Source of the DNA: Zizania palustris
Lineage: Eukaryota; Streptophyta; Magnoliopsida; Poales; Poaceae
Direction of reading: 5' to 3'
NCBI GenBank assembly: GCA_019279435.1
Contig: JAAALK010000288.1
Span: 49,977,742-50,041,741, forward strand
DNA: 64,000 bases
Shown here piece after piece: positions 21,138 through 31,996 of this stretch. Numbering within the stretch: the first letter of the stretch is position 1; each line of letters begins with the position of its first letter. Under the pieces are notes generated by a model. It did no database searches. It was not told where the DNA came from and saw only the letters and a program-made list of their open reading frames with translations. Made by a program: the position numbers and the translations under genes.

Positions 21138-24100
21138 TTGGAGGGCACGTGGATCATGGACTCCGGTTGTTCGCGCCACATGACCGGAGATGCAAATTGG
21201 TTCTCCAGCCTCACAACAACCAAGCAAAGGGAACATATCACCTTCGGAAACAATCGAAGGAGTAGAGTGAAAGGTAAAGGTGTGGTAAGAATTAACGCAA
21301 ACTTCACTCTCAAAGATGTTGCTTTGGTTGAGAACCTGGGATACAATTTGTTGTCTGTATCTCAGTTGCTTGATGAGGGCTTCGAAGTGCGATTTCATCG
21401 CGATACTTCGCAAGTGCTCAATTCTGATGGCGTTGTGGTGTGTAAGATCTTTAGGGTTGGGAGAGTTTTTGGAGCTGATTTTTCAGAGTCATCTGGTTCT
21501 TCTCATTGTCTTGTTGCTCATTCGACTTCTGAGCTTTGGAAGTGGCATAGGAGACTAGGGCATATGAGCTTTGAGTTGCTCGCTCGTCTGAGCGCCCTAG
21601 GCTTGATCCGAGGATTGCCCAAGCTCAAGTTTGAGAAGAATTTAGTTTGCGCTCCATGTCGACATGGAAAAATGATTGCCGCTTCGCATTCGCCAGTCAC
21701 CACAGTGATGACTGAACAGCCCGGAGAACTTCTCCATATGGACACTGTAGGTCCTTCTCGGGTTAGTTCTTTAGGCGGCAAGTGGTATGTGCTTGTTATT
21801 GTCGATGATTTCTCTCGCTACTCTTGGGTCTTCTTTCTTGCCAGCAAGGATGAAGTGTTTTCACACTTTCGGAGCTTGGCTTTGAGACTGTTCACTGAAC
21901 TCCCAGGTGCATTAAAATTCATTCGAAGCGATAATGGCACCGAGTTCAAAAATAGTCTCTTTGTTGACTTTTGCATGGAGCATGGCATAGAACATCAATT
22001 CTCTGCTCCGCGGGTTCCTCAACAGAACGGTGTTGTTGAGAGGAAAAACCGCACTTTGGTTGAGATGGCTAGGACGATGCTTGATGAGCATAGGACTCCT
22101 AGAAAATTCTGGGCTGAGGCCATGAACACTGCATGTTACATCTCAAACCGAATTTTCTTGCGCTCAATTTTAAACCTGACATCTTATGAGCTGCGTTTTG
22201 GGAGACAGCCCAAGGTTACTCATCTTCGAGTTTTTGGCTGTCGCTGCTTTATCCTAAAACGTGGTAACTTGGATAAATTTGAGTCGCGCTCTTCTGATGG
22301 GATCTTTTTGGGTTATACTACTCATGGTCATTCTTATCGTGTTTATAATTTAGAGACTAACACTGTCATCGAGTCATGTGATGTGACTTTTGATGAATCA
22401 ACCCCCTCTGTTAGTTCTGCTCTTGAACAGGCAAATGAACACGACATGGAACAGACCTTATTCGAAGACGAAGATCTCGGAGAATTCGAGGATGAACCCC
22501 TACTACCCTCGACATCAACCCCCGAAGCTGACCCCGCTTCAATTACTTCGGCACGAGGTCCCGAAGCGACTACCTCAACATCGGTCATCTTGGACCACTC
22601 CAACGCACAAGTTGAGGGGGAGACTGCATCCCGCCGCGAGGCTCCACATCATGTCCAAAGGATGCACCCTCCCGAGCAAATCATTGGTGAGCTTGATCAA
22701 AGGGTAACACGTTCTCATGCCCATTTCACTAATGCTGCTTTTGTTGCTTCTTTCGAGCCCTTAGATGTTAGTCATGCACTTTCTGATTCTAGTTGGATCA
22801 ATGCCATGCATGAAGAGCTTGAAAATTTTGAGAGAAACCAAGTCTGGACTTTAGTTGATCCTCCACCAAATGTTCATTTCATTGGAACAAAATGGATTTT
22901 TAAAAATAAACAAGGGGAGGATGGGACAATTGTTAGAAATAAGGCTAGACTTGTAGCTCAGTGCTTTTCTCAACTAGAAGGGATTGATTTTACTGAAACT
23001 TTTGCACCTGTTGCTCGCCTTGAGGCCATTAGGATTTTGCTTGCCTTTGCGACATCCCGGGGATTCAAACTCTATCAAATGGATGTCAAAAGTGCTTTTC
23101 TTAATGGCTTCATAGGTGAAGATGTTTATGTAAAACAACCCCCTGGTTTTGAAAATCCCAAGTACCCACATAAAGTCCTTAAACTTCATAAGGCTCTTTA
23201 TGGACTCAAGCAGGCCCCTCGGGCTTGGTATGATAGACTTAAGTCTTTTCTGCTTGAGCGAGGGTATTTGATGGGCTCTGTTGATAAAACTTTGTTTACT
23301 CTCAAGCATGGCAAAGATTTCCTCCTAGTGCAGATTTATGTGGATGATATCATCTTTGGTGGCTCTTCTCATGCTTTAGTTGCCGAGTTTGCAGATACCA
23401 TGAGCAGGGAGTTTGAAATGTCGATGATGGGTGAACTCACCTTTTTCCTTGGTTTGCAAATCAAGCAAAGCAAACAAGGTACTTTTGTCCACCAGACAAA
23501 GTACACCAAGGACCTGCTCAAGAAGTTCGACATGTCCGATGCGAAGCCCCTCGCCACTCCAATGGCTACATCTGTAGCATTGGACCCTGACGAAGATGGA
23601 GAAGCCGTAGATCAGAAGGAGTTCCGAAGCATGATCGGCTCCCTCCTCTACTTGACTGCTACGAGGCCGGACATACACTTCGCTGTGTGTCTGTGCGCTC
23701 GTTTTCAGGCTTCACCACGAGCTTCGCACCGCCAAGCGGTTAAGCGCATTCTAAGGTATCTCAAACACACCCTTGAGTTTGGCATATGGTATTCATCGTC
23801 TTCATCTTTATGTCTTAGAGGTTATTCTGATGCGGACTTTGCTGGGTGTAGAATTGATAGAAAGAGTACCTCTGGTACTTGTCATTTTCTGGGTACTTCT
23901 CTGGTTTGCTGGTCTTCCCGCAAACAGTCTAGTGTTGCACAATCGACGGCTGAGGCCGAATATGTTGCTGCAGCTAGCTGTTGCTCTCAGATTTTGTGGA
24001 TGGTTTCCACTTTACGGGATTTCGGGTTAGATTATAAGAGTGTTCCACTTTTCTGTGATAACACTAGTGCTATTTGTATTGCAAACAACCTGGTTCAGCA

Positions 24101-24290
24101 TTCCAGAACCAAACACATTGATGTACGGTATCATTTTCTCAGAGATCACAATGAGAAGGGTGATATTGAACTTCAATATGTTGATACCCAACACCAGCTT
24201 GCCGACATTTTTACAAAACCCCTTGATGCATCTCGATTTGCTTACTTGCGTGGGGAACTTGGCATTTGTCACCCTTACGGCATTTTGTGA
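21138..24290 (+). CDS. pol: Copia 1 Pol: protease, integrase, reverse transcriptase, RNase H
   Basis: A 1,050-codon open frame, in phase with gag and separated from it by one UAG; the open region really begins just after 21122. Counting from ATG 21138, the protease motif is IMDSGCSRHMTG at about 6-17. The integrase zinc-binding region starts at WHRRLGH (136-142) with CAPC after it. The integrase acidic triad is D202, D265 and E301, with 35 residues between the last two. RT shows YQMDVKSAFLNG and YVDD at 734-737. RNase H has SDADFAGC, AEAEYVAAA and 'CDNTSAICIANNLVQHSRTK'. All catalytic residues are present and there is no internal stop, so the protein looks functional. Together with near-identical LTRs this is a candidate autonomous copy. 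The only question is how the ribosome passes the gag stop. Confidence 0.95.
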   Translation: MEGTWIMDSGCSRHMTGDANWFSSLTTTKQREHITFGNNRRSRVKGKGVVRINANFTLKDVALVENLGYNLLSVSQLLDEGFEVRFHRDTSQVLNSDGVVVCKIFRVGRVFGADFSESSGSSHCLVAHSTSELWKWHRRLGHMSFELLARLSALGLIRGLPKLKFEKNLVCAPCRHGKMIAASHSPVTTVMTEQPGELLHMDTVGPSRVSSLGGKWYVLVIVDDFSRYSWVFFLASKDEVFSHFRSLALRLFTELPGALKFIRSDNGTEFKNSLFVDFCMEHGIEHQFSAPRVPQQNGVVERKNRTLVEMARTMLDEHRTPRKFWAEAMNTACYISNRIFLRSILNLTSYELRFGRQPKVTHLRVFGCRCFILKRGNLDKFESRSSDGIFLGYTTHGHSYRVYNLETNTVIESCDVTFDESTPSVSSALEQANEHDMEQTLFEDEDLGEFEDEPLLPSTSTPEADPASITSARGPEATTSTSVILDHSNAQVEGETASRREAPHHVQRMHPPEQIIGELDQRVTRSHAHFTNAAFVASFEPLDVSHALSDSSWINAMHEELENFERNQVWTLVDPPPNVHFIGTKWIFKNKQGEDGTIVRNKARLVAQCFSQLEGIDFTETFAPVARLEAIRILLAFATSRGFKLYQMDVKSAFLNGFIGEDVYVKQPPGFENPKYPHKVLKLHKALYGLKQAPRAWYDRLKSFLLERGYLMGSVDKTLFTLKHGKDFLLVQIYVDDIIFGGSSHALVAEFADTMSREFEMSMMGELTFFLGLQIKQSKQGTFVHQTKYTKDLLKKFDMSDAKPLATPMATSVALDPDEDGEAVDQKEFRSMIGSLLYLTATRPDIHFAVCLCARFQASPRASHRQAVKRILRYLKHTLEFGIWYSSSSSLCLRGYSDADFAGCRIDRKSTSGTCHFLGTSLVCWSSRKQSSVAQSTAEAEYVAAASCCSQILWMVSTLRDFGLDYKSVPLFCDNTSAICIANNLVQHSRTKHIDVRYHFLRDHNEKGDIELQYVDTQHQLADIFTKPLDASRFAYLRGELGICHPYGIL

Positions 24291-25460
24291 GGGGGAGCTG
24301 ATTTTAATTGTCTTGCATATGCTCATTATGTGTGGAATTGCACTTACATCTTTTGCTATTATATGCCTGCTTTTAATTCAAAAGAATTCATGACAGCTCA
24401 GCTCTGTGAAATATGTCTGGAACATTGGTTGTGCATGATGTTTTATTTTCTAAAATCAAACCTTGCTCACCGCACAATCGTGTATCTAGCTTGTTTAGGC
24501 AGGACTGCTCTTAGCTATCTTTTATCTACTTGACAGCAAGACACTGTTCCTTGGATGCTAAAATTTGCAACTTGAAAAATATGTTCTTTATTCATGGATA
24601 TTTCTCAAAATAACTTATTCATCTGAATCAAAATCAAAAATCCATGATTTGCCTGGTTTACATAAAAAGATCCAGGAGGGTTTGTTTGTCGCACTACTCT
24701 ATTCTAGACTGCTTACCAGTGCACTTTGGTCTGAACTGGGATAGTGTAGTGTATGCCAAAATCACCGCCTTAAGCTTCAGATGGCTTTCATGCCTAGGCT
24801 TGGCCTGATTGGAAAGTATAAGGTGGACAAACAAATAACCCCTGGCATTAAGAAAAAGAACAACAAAATTAATTGATCATCAAGTTTGCTTTGACAGCTC
24901 CTTTTGAACAAGACTTGTCTGTCTAGGGTAGAAATTGTTAGCTTTGCGCAGTCCTTGCCTTCACATGTCCAGTTGCTATGATTAAGTGATGATGCTTTTA
25001 TCTCAAAATGACAAAATCACATGCCATCATCTTGTTTCACAGAATGTTAAATTGAGCTGAGCACATGAACATTGGTATTACTGTTGGCATATTTTTGCAT
25101 TATATGTCTTTGCAATTCTATTCATTTCGAAGCTTTGCATTTTTTTGACTGCTCCTTGATGCTTGCATTGCCAAAGGGGGAGAGATTTGCTATGTTCTCT
25201 GCCGCAAGAGCATTATTTCGAAAAGGGGAGAGATTTTTGACATAAAGGGGGAGAAAAATTTGCTTAACTCAGGGGGAGTTCTTATCAAGGGGAGTTTTGC
25301 CAAAGGGGCTTTTACTCTTTTACAAAGGGGGAGAAAAATTCTTTTATCAAGTGACATGATTTGGCTCTTTTCTGAGTTTTTTATGGTCACTTGTGTGCTG
25401 AAAATTTTAATTTTTCCTGAATTTGAATGTGGTTGTCAATGCACTCATCAAGGGGGAGAT
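24291..25460 (+). other. Post-pol non-coding region of copia 1 with repeated polypurine motifs
   Basis: No reading frame of note follows pol, so no envelope-like gene is present, although some SIRE relatives have one. The last 300 bp contain several AAAGGGGGAGA-like words (about 25176, 25225, 25247, 25271, 25325) before the final AAGGGGGAGAT (25450-25460) that abuts the 3' LTR and is the likely plus-strand primer. The gag-only copia at 31997 has a related region with the same repeated motifs. Confidence 0.7.
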
Positions 25461-27443
25461 TGAGAAACCAAGGGTTGGTTTCGGTGTTGTGATGAGTGAT
25501 TGACAGGATTTTACCCTCTGTTCGAAGGGTACCTCCGGAGGGGCTTCGGAGGTGGTACCTCCGAAGGGTGTTCGGAGGTGTGTCACCGGAGTGTGTTTGG
25601 TGTTTGCTTGCTGCAGCTGTTGCAGCGGAGTGTGCTCGTCGGAGGGGTCCGACAGTACACGATGACTGGGTTCGTACCGAAGGGTTCGGTACTTTGGGCG
25701 GTACACCGGAGTGTGTACTGGAGGTTGCTAACCCGGAGAGGTCTCCGGAGTACTAGATACACTTGTTTGCTTGTCTGTGGTGCGCAGGGACTTCGGAGGC
25801 GACGGACAGGGTTCGAGCCAGGTGAACCTAGGTCAAGCGGGTGGCTTGATGCCAGGGGAGCGGGGAGCTCCGTCACGGTGGCTGCGAAGGTGGTCCGGGT
25901 CGGTCCTCGGGTCGAGGCGCGCCAGGTGAAGGCAGAGAGTGCGGAGCGTGGCTCCGGCTGAAGGTACTCCGAGACAAAGTCCTCGGAGGTGAGGCACTTC
26001 GAAGGTACTCCGAATGGAGTGACTTCGGAGTTAGTGGACCAAGTCCTCTGCGGAGGCAAGAAGTTCGAAGTGTGCTCCGGAGGGAGACACTCGAAGGTGG
26101 CCCAACGAAGGTCTCAGAAGTCGAGGTGCATCGAAGGCATGGTCCGGGTGAGGCTCGTCGAGGAGTGTGCTCGGAGTGAGACACTGCGACGGAGTGCTCA
26201 TGGAATGCTTCATGCGGAGGCCTTGGACGAAGGAGGGACTTCGAAGGGTGGTACTCCGAAGGTGGGGCTTCGGAGTGAGGATGACTTGTGGTGCTTCGGC
26301 CATGCATGGCTTCGGTACACGGACGGATGGTGTTCGAGCTCGGAGTAGCTGCGAAGCCGTGGTGGTCCACTCCGGAGGTGGTGGTGCGAAGGCCCAAGGG
26401 CTTTGACGGCTTCGGCTCAAAACCGTCACTGTATCGAAGGTCTTCTTCGGCGGAGCGAAGGCCAACAGGCTGCAGGCTTCTCGCCGAAGCTTCCGCACCC
26501 CTCGCGTGCGAAGGGAGGTTCCAGAAGTCAACACTGTAAAGGCTGACACTGTCTGTTCTGAAAAAGGCTGACACTGTCCCCTCTGCAGCTGACAAGAGAA
26601 GCCTCCAAAATAAAGGTGGACTACCTTTTGTACCCCTTAGTTCTGTAGAGACAAATCTGTTGTAAACCCTAGGGGTAAAGTAGTCACTTCCTTAGGATGA
26701 AGCCGTGGGCTATAAATATGGGGGCTCGGTAGGTAACATTTAACACTTTGAGCATTTACTGTTGAGCTCCTGTAGACAGACCTCGCTGTATTCATTCTGA
26801 GTTCAATTTATTTCAGTGTTCCTTGTTCAAGCGGCGAAGCCCTGCTTCCTTGTGCTTTTGCTTGAGCTCGTGTTACATACCTCGCTAGTTTTTAGTTCAC
26901 CAAAGCCTGTTGAGGCGAAGGCTGTTTTTCGTGCGAGGTGTGTTTTGTCAGTGTGCCATCGCTCTGTGTAACACGAGGCAAGACCTCGCTGCTTACTAGC
27001 GAAGCCCTGACCGTTTCCCGTAGTGCTTCTTGTGTCGAAGCCCTTAGCGGAGTCCGTTTTGTGTGCGTGTAGATCTTCGCGTACGAAGCCCAGCACCAGT
27101 TGCTGTCGCTAAGTATTTTGGTCGAAGTCCTCAGAGGGCTGTCCACTCTTGTGAAGGGTGAAGTGCGAAGCCTGCTCGAAGCACCTCGTGTGCGGAGCCT
27201 GCACTGACTTAGCAGAGTAGATTTTCGAAGGGTGTTAGTGGAGCGAAGTCTTCTTGGCTTCGAACTTTTGCCTCTCCGAAGCCTGTGTTCGAAGGTGTCA
27301 AAGTACCTCCGAACCAGACCTTCGAAGGTTGTGTTCGAAGCCTGTTCCGCTGAAGACAGAACTGATCCGAAGGCTAAATTTTTAGCCCGAATTTTTTATA
27401 GCTCCCATTCACCCCCCCTCTGGTCGCCGTTTCCGGTCCAACA
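25461..27443 (+). repeat. 3' LTR of copia 1
   Basis: Same length (1,983 bp) and ends as the 5' LTR. The differences I found are at positions equivalent to 25756, 25829, 25872, 26424, 26699 and 27433. It ends at 27443 and is followed by the target duplication GTATG. Confidence 0.95.
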
Positions 27444-28882
27444 GTATGATAGACTCCTGTATGTGTTATTTTTTTGAAGCTATATTCCATGCTTACCTCG
27501 TTTTTTGCAGTATATCATCCTTGGTCGTGTGGCCATGACCTCCCACAATCATGAGCGCAACTGACTTAAGGAGAAGGTCGTGAACCTCTGGGATTGCCTT
27601 GCCGATTCCGAAGGTAGGGCTTTGGGCTTGTAGGACACCCTCCGAGATTAGCAGAGGCAGAAGGCAGCCCTCGAGGATGAGGTCAAGAAGCTCTGGGTTG
27701 AGCGAGTGGCCTCTATAGTCGAAGTCGAGAAGCTTCTGGATGAACTAAGAGCCTTGACCGATGATGTTCAGCGGCTGCTCGCTTAGAAGATGGTGTACAT
27801 GCCGAGGGCTTCTAAACTCGCCACGTAAAATGCCAGTCTGAAGGCCGCGATAGAGTCCCTCCTTGTGGAGCGGGCAAAATGTGATAGAGTAGCCTCTGAA
27901 ACTATGGATGTTCTGCGGGGTGTCCTGGAGGACTTTGGCAAATCTTGCCCTACATCCTACGCTGTGGCGAATGAGCCCCTAGCCCGCGGCTGAAGCTGAT
28001 CTAGTTGGCGACGAAGATGATGGGGACTACCACTGCCAGGTACGGACAAATCTCCAGTCGATTGGCTGCGCTTGGGGTCCTCCATTACTTTAAAGATGCC
28101 AGGGGCTCCATTTTGCTAAACCCGAAGGTGGCACCCGTCAGCTTCGGGGGGGAGCGCTTGCTATCCTCATCGCCCAAAGCTTCGGCGGCTTGGGAAGCCT
28201 TCCAGGCGGCCTGGAAGACTGAAGGCTAGGAGGTGGCCAAGGCTTGGATCAACGAAGCCCACCGCCAGAGGCTGGCGTGGTCGCAGGCTCTGCCGATAGC
28301 TTCACCAAGCCACCGTCCTTCGGACCCAAAGGTCTAGCTTGTTTAGGACCCTGCATGTAAAAGTCTTATGTTGCTCCCATTTCTTATTAATGAAAGGGAC
28401 TTCTTTGTCGAGGTGTTTTGAATTTATGGTCTTTTTGCACTTCAAATAATGACCTCGAGGTGCTAGACGTCAACGAAGGGGTCCGCCATCAGTGGGCTAT
28501 TTTCGATACCTTGAGACACGATAGGCGCCCTCGGTTTTCTATTCCTCGCGAAGATCACAGGCAAATTTCTCATGACATGTTTAATGAAGTCATTTCTTTT
28601 ATTAAAGATGAAGAAAGGGAAGAAGTTGTGGAACTATCTTCTTTGCCATCGGAGCACATGAACTGGTTCGATGTAGAATAGTCGGATGAAGAGCGAGAGC
28701 CATCCTCAGTGGAGCCTAACCCCGAAAGGCTTTGGAGTTGGGCCGAACTCCAGCAAGAGCAAAAAGATTGGAGGGCTTCGTAGAAGGGAAAGAGGCCTCA
28801 GATCAAGTCTACAAGGGGGGCTAGGAGGAAGGCAGCCGAGCCAGGGGCTTCGAACTCTAGAGGGAGGAAGCCTAACCCTTGA

Positions 28883-29177
28883 AAACAAAAGGGCCTCTGA
28901 TTTTATCTTAGTTTGGACACCAATTTCTCATAGTGCCCAAATTATTGTAATTTATACTAAGACATCGATCATGTAATGCAATTTGTAAGAACGTATTTGA
29001 TCATGCCTTTACCCCTCGCCCCTTTTTGTGGGTGAGCAGTTGTTTAGTTATGATAAAGTTGGTCGCGCGCAATATTTGATACGTTTAGAAGTATGCTTCG
29101 TAAATTGCATGTGCGATGACTATGAAGTATGACTTCGTTTTTATAAAAGGATGCTTCAAACCAGTGGTTTGAAATCC
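28883..29177 (+). other. 3' flank of the antisense gene, copy 1
   Basis: AT-rich sequence after the last antisense-gene exon, leading into the tandem repeats. Equivalent sequences follow the antisense gene at 43010 and 47789 (shared words around 'cccctttttgtgggtg' and 'cagcccctctttgggt'). No other feature seen. Confidence 0.4.
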
Positions 29178-29655
29178 TTTAGTTTGGTCTCCTCGGACTC
29201 TTATATAGATTCTTCGAACCGGTGGCTTGTAATTAGTTAGTTTGGTCGCCTTGGACTCTTTTACGGACGCTTCGAGCTGGTGGCTCAAAATTCATTAGTT
29301 CGGTCGCCTTGGACTCTTTTGCGGATGCTTCGAGCCGATAGCTCGGAATCCGTTAGTTTGGTCACTTCAGACTCTTTTACGGATGGTTTGAGCCGGTGGC
29401 TCAGAATCCATTAGTTTGGTCGCCTTGGACTCTTTTACGGACGCTTCGAGCCGGTGGCTTGGAATCCATTAGTTCAGTCACCTTGGACTCTTTTACAGAT
29501 GCTTCGAGCTGGTGACTCGGAATCCATTAGTTTGGTCACTTTGGACTCTTTTACGAATGCTTCTAGCTGATGGCCCGGAATCTGTTAGTTTGGTCACTTC
29601 ACACTCTTTTACGGATGCTTCGAGCCGGTGGCTCGGAATCCGTTAGTATTGGTTA
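29178..29655 (+). repeat. 58-bp tandem repeat of Tat copy 1
   Basis: About eight imperfect units of 58 bp; for example TTAGTTTGG starts at 29353 and 29411. The unit contains 'ggactcttttacggatgctt' and a GAGCCGGTGGCTC palindrome. The same type of array, with 61-bp and about 60-bp units and different sequence, lies at 48230-48590 and 56785-57080 at the equivalent place between the antisense gene and pol or primer site. Confidence 0.85.
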
Positions 29656-29679
29656 CTTATGAATAATGCTTTACCTCAC

Positions 29680-31001
29680 TATAGGACCGAAAGTAGTGAC
29701 TAGAGGGGGGTGAATGGGCGCCTAAAAAATTCTTTCGAATCAATGTCCTGCTTCTAACACCCAACACACCTCAACAGACTAACAGGGAAAAGTAAACAGA
29801 TCAACAGTACCAAAAATAATCTAGCCTAAAAACAACCGGTGTCCTAATCGAAAAGACACCAACACAGTGCTTTAAAGTAGATTAACAGATCATTCAAGAC
29901 ATGAACATTTCACGTATCATCAACAAATTATCACAGGCAAACAATTCAGATGTACGCAAACGAGGAAAAATAATACTGTTCAAAAATAGTCTCTGGTTTG
30001 AAACCTGTCAAAGTCTATTTAGAGTGGTCACTCGAAGTCTGCACCTTGATTCCAAACTGTGCACTCTGACAAATCGAAGCTTGTTCTTTTGCTTGGCTAA
30101 ACCATCGAAATGTGTACACTCTGGAATCGAAGAGTGCAGAGCCGATTGTCGGAGTATGCTTCAAATTTGTCGAAACCCGTGATGTACTTTGCCGGAGTCT
30201 GCGAGAAAGCCTTCGAAATGAGCCAACTCCGAACCAGTCCACAAATGCCGAAGGTACTAGAAGACCGAAGCCTGCACGCACTTGGACCTTCGCTCCGCCA
30301 AACAGTCACGCGTGAAGCTTCGAAGGACTTCGTACACAACGAAGCTTCAGCGAAAACCCCGAAATAAACCTCGCACACACTCCGCAGAATCAGCCCCTCG
30401 TGCAAGGCACACAATCCCTGCTGCCTATCTTCGCTTGATTAAACGTGACTGTCTTCGCAGCACCTTCGCACAGAACGAAGCCCCAGCACCAAGACAGAAC
30501 CTGACCAACACACGTGCCTAGAAAACTCTGGCTAAAAACTAGCTAGACTGCCTAGCACCCAAGAGCGATCTCCCACGCAGAAAACTGACACCGAAAGAGG
30601 GCTTAGAAGCCTAGCTGCAAGAGACAACGATAGCAAAAGTACTACTATGCACTAGGCGTCTAAAAGCCTACATGCGAGGCTACAGATCCTATCAACAGGC
30701 TAGTTGCTGCTTGGACAGCTGCAAACTGCGAAGTGATGTGAAGCTACTTGCAAAGAAGCTAGCTGCCTAGAACAATAGACTAGCCACAGCCGGCTGCTGC
30801 AAAAGGCATGTAGAGAAGTAAAAAACTTAGAGGAGAAATAAATGACACTACAGCAAATGGCCAGGAAACAAAGCTGAGACGCATAAAACAATACACCAAG
30901 AAAGCTGAGATTAAAATAGCACTAAAAAATTGGGCTAGTTGCAGAAGCTAACATACTCCTTTTGATGAATAATCTAACAGATGACAGGGATGAACAATAG
31001 T
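29680..31001 (-). repeat. Copia LTR (minus orientation) split by Tat copy 2
   Basis: Starts TATAGGACCGAAAGTAGTGAC and 'gaggggggtgaatgggcgcc', closely matching the left edge of the gag-only copia LTRs (31997, 37780), and has the word AACAACCGGTGTCCTAAT in common with them. Further right it carries TTCGAAG-rich sequence like copia 1. It is interrupted at 31001 by the Tat LTR, so its other end lies outside the window. The left flank is Tat copy 1. It is a third copia subfamily or an intermediate one. Confidence 0.65.
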
Positions 31002-31494
31002 TGTTGGCGTAAAAGATTACGCTAACAGGTTTTCAGAGATTAGAAACTAATAAACGAAGTGTTTGCGAAGTGAACTATTTCAAACCTCCGAATAGGATAA
31101 TAGCTTGGAGTAATTCGAAGTTGTGCATTGAATAACTAAGTATTCGATGCCTATTACAGGTGTTATGGGGGGTATTTATAGGTAAAAATCTTAAGAAAAA
31201 GACCTTTTTACCCCTCAATTACAACCGACATAGTGGAAACTATTCGGTACCCCTAATAGGGCTAAAATGGTAAAAGACTAATCTAATGAGAAAGAAGATA
31301 AGTCTTCCATCCTAGCTGGCAGATAAGTTCTCTGAAGATTTGACGTTCGAAGCTACACTCCAAACGGGGGTCTGCACTGATGCTTCAAACTTGATCACGT
31401 ACTAAACCGGAGTTAATACTGGAACTGCGGTTTAGTAGATTGCCTTTGTCTTGTTACTGTAGAGACCCTTAGGATGAAGTATTTTCCCCTAACA
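31002..31494 (-). repeat. 3' LTR of Tat copy 2
   Basis: 493 bp, from TGTTGGCGTAAAAGATTACG to TTCCCCTAACA, followed by GTAGCCCCTCGAATACGC (polypurine tract on the minus strand). The minus-strand TATA box is the complement of GGTATTTATAGG near 31170. The mate LTR is outside the window. Confidence 0.9.
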
Positions 31495-31820
31495 GTAGCC
31501 CCTCGAATACGCTTCTCCATATAATCTGTAAGGTTAGGACATCAGTATACGCAAGAAAAATAATCATGCGTAAGGGTTAATAAAATTTATCAACCTTCGG
31601 AATATGCAAAGTTCAGAACTTCGAATCGATTTCTAAAAGAGTTCTATTCGAGCAACTCGGAAATCAATTCCTATGAAGTCGAAAAGACCTCTGAACTTAG
31701 AAAAATTGCCCTTAACCTTTTCCTTTCAAAAAAGCTATAACGTTACGTTGATTTCGTGAATAGTAACGGTCAAGAAGTTGGAATGCCAAGTCTGAACGGT
31801 AAAAAATCAGGAGCCGAGAC

Positions 31821-31829
31821 TATAAATAG
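31821..31829 (+). promoter_or_regulatory. TATA box of the antisense gene, copy 2
   Basis: TATAAATAG is 103 bp before ATG 31924, outside the LTR, in an otherwise unremarkable leader. A matching box with the same nonamer stands before copy 3's gene. Confidence 0.7.
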
Positions 31830-31996
31830 AGGATCCAGGAGCATCCAAAATACCTTCTTCACCGTCCTCGCGCAATCCGCCATTTAACCTCCAAACTTAG
31901 CTCCAATCGCTCTGTTTTGCTTGATGGCGAAGACAAGCTTCAAGGCTCCCAGGATGACTTCGGCCTTAGCCCGGCAGCAAGCCATGGCGGCGGCAG

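Larger units (their letters stand above)
16613..27443 (+). mobile_element. Complete Ty1/copia element (SIRE/Maximus-like), recent insertion
   Basis: The element is 10,831 bp with two 1,983-bp LTRs (16613-18595 and 25461-27443), both TGAGAAACC...GGTCCAACA. It is flanked by the 5-bp duplication GTATG (16608-16612 and 27444-27448). It has an initiator-Met type primer site, long open gag and pol, and a polypurine tract directly before the 3' LTR. By eye the LTRs differ at about six positions, all transitions, roughly 0.3 percent, so it inserted recently. Large gag, long LTRs and pol domain order PR-IN-RT-RH put it in the SIRE/Maximus group; this lineage call is inference. Confidence 0.95.
14581..28882 (+). 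pseudogene. Antisense accessory gene of Tat copy 1 (Transposase_28-like), split by copia
   Basis: Exon 1 starts at ATG 14581 (MCRTSAKVPT...), has an alanine run and then the conserved region EVVVFKAFFDVGLGLPSSELL, 'LPQLTPNAVARLAIFEW', FRSINF and MSMRNLAEKF, to about 15430. The next coding part (about 15480-16606) contains PKKRKAE plus a second basic cluster (KKVAKRPKG), a nuclear localisation signal, and acidic stretches. The copia element at 16613-27443 landed exactly on the 5' splice site of intron 3 (target GTATG). Coding resumes at 27511 with the coiled-coil exon (to 28331) and a last exon (about 28440-28882) containing NDLEVLDVNE, RPRFSIPRED and LWSWAELQQEQKDWRAS. There are many stops, mostly tryptophan or glutamine codons turned into stops. 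The role is unknown; a nuclear, self-associating protein is inferred from the signal and the coiled coil. Confidence 0.75.
13600..29679 (-). mobile_element. Tat-type gypsy element, copy 1, with nested copia
   Basis: A minus-strand element seen from its 3' end. The parts are the 3' LTR at 13600-14022, an antisense gene on the + strand (14581-16607 and 27511-28882), and a 58-bp tandem repeat at about 29178-29655. It is split by a complete copia at 16613-27443 and then by a copia LTR at 29680, after which its gag-pol and 5' LTR would follow outside the window. The LTR ends read TATTGG and CCAATA where younger copies have TGTTGG and CCAACA. The antisense gene has many stops. It is the oldest of the three copies. 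Confidence 0.8.

Noticed and set aside
24291..25460. Possible envelope-like gene after copia 1 pol
   Set aside because: Only short frames exist, with no signal peptide or membrane segments, and the region is AT-rich non-coding.
29178..29655. Possible CRISPR-like array
   Set aside because: Units are contiguous 58-bp tandem repeats without unique spacers, in a plant retrotransposon.
30015..30521. Clustered short frames in the copia LTR at 29680-31001
   Set aside because: Same compositional effect as in the other copia LTRs; no start context or homology.
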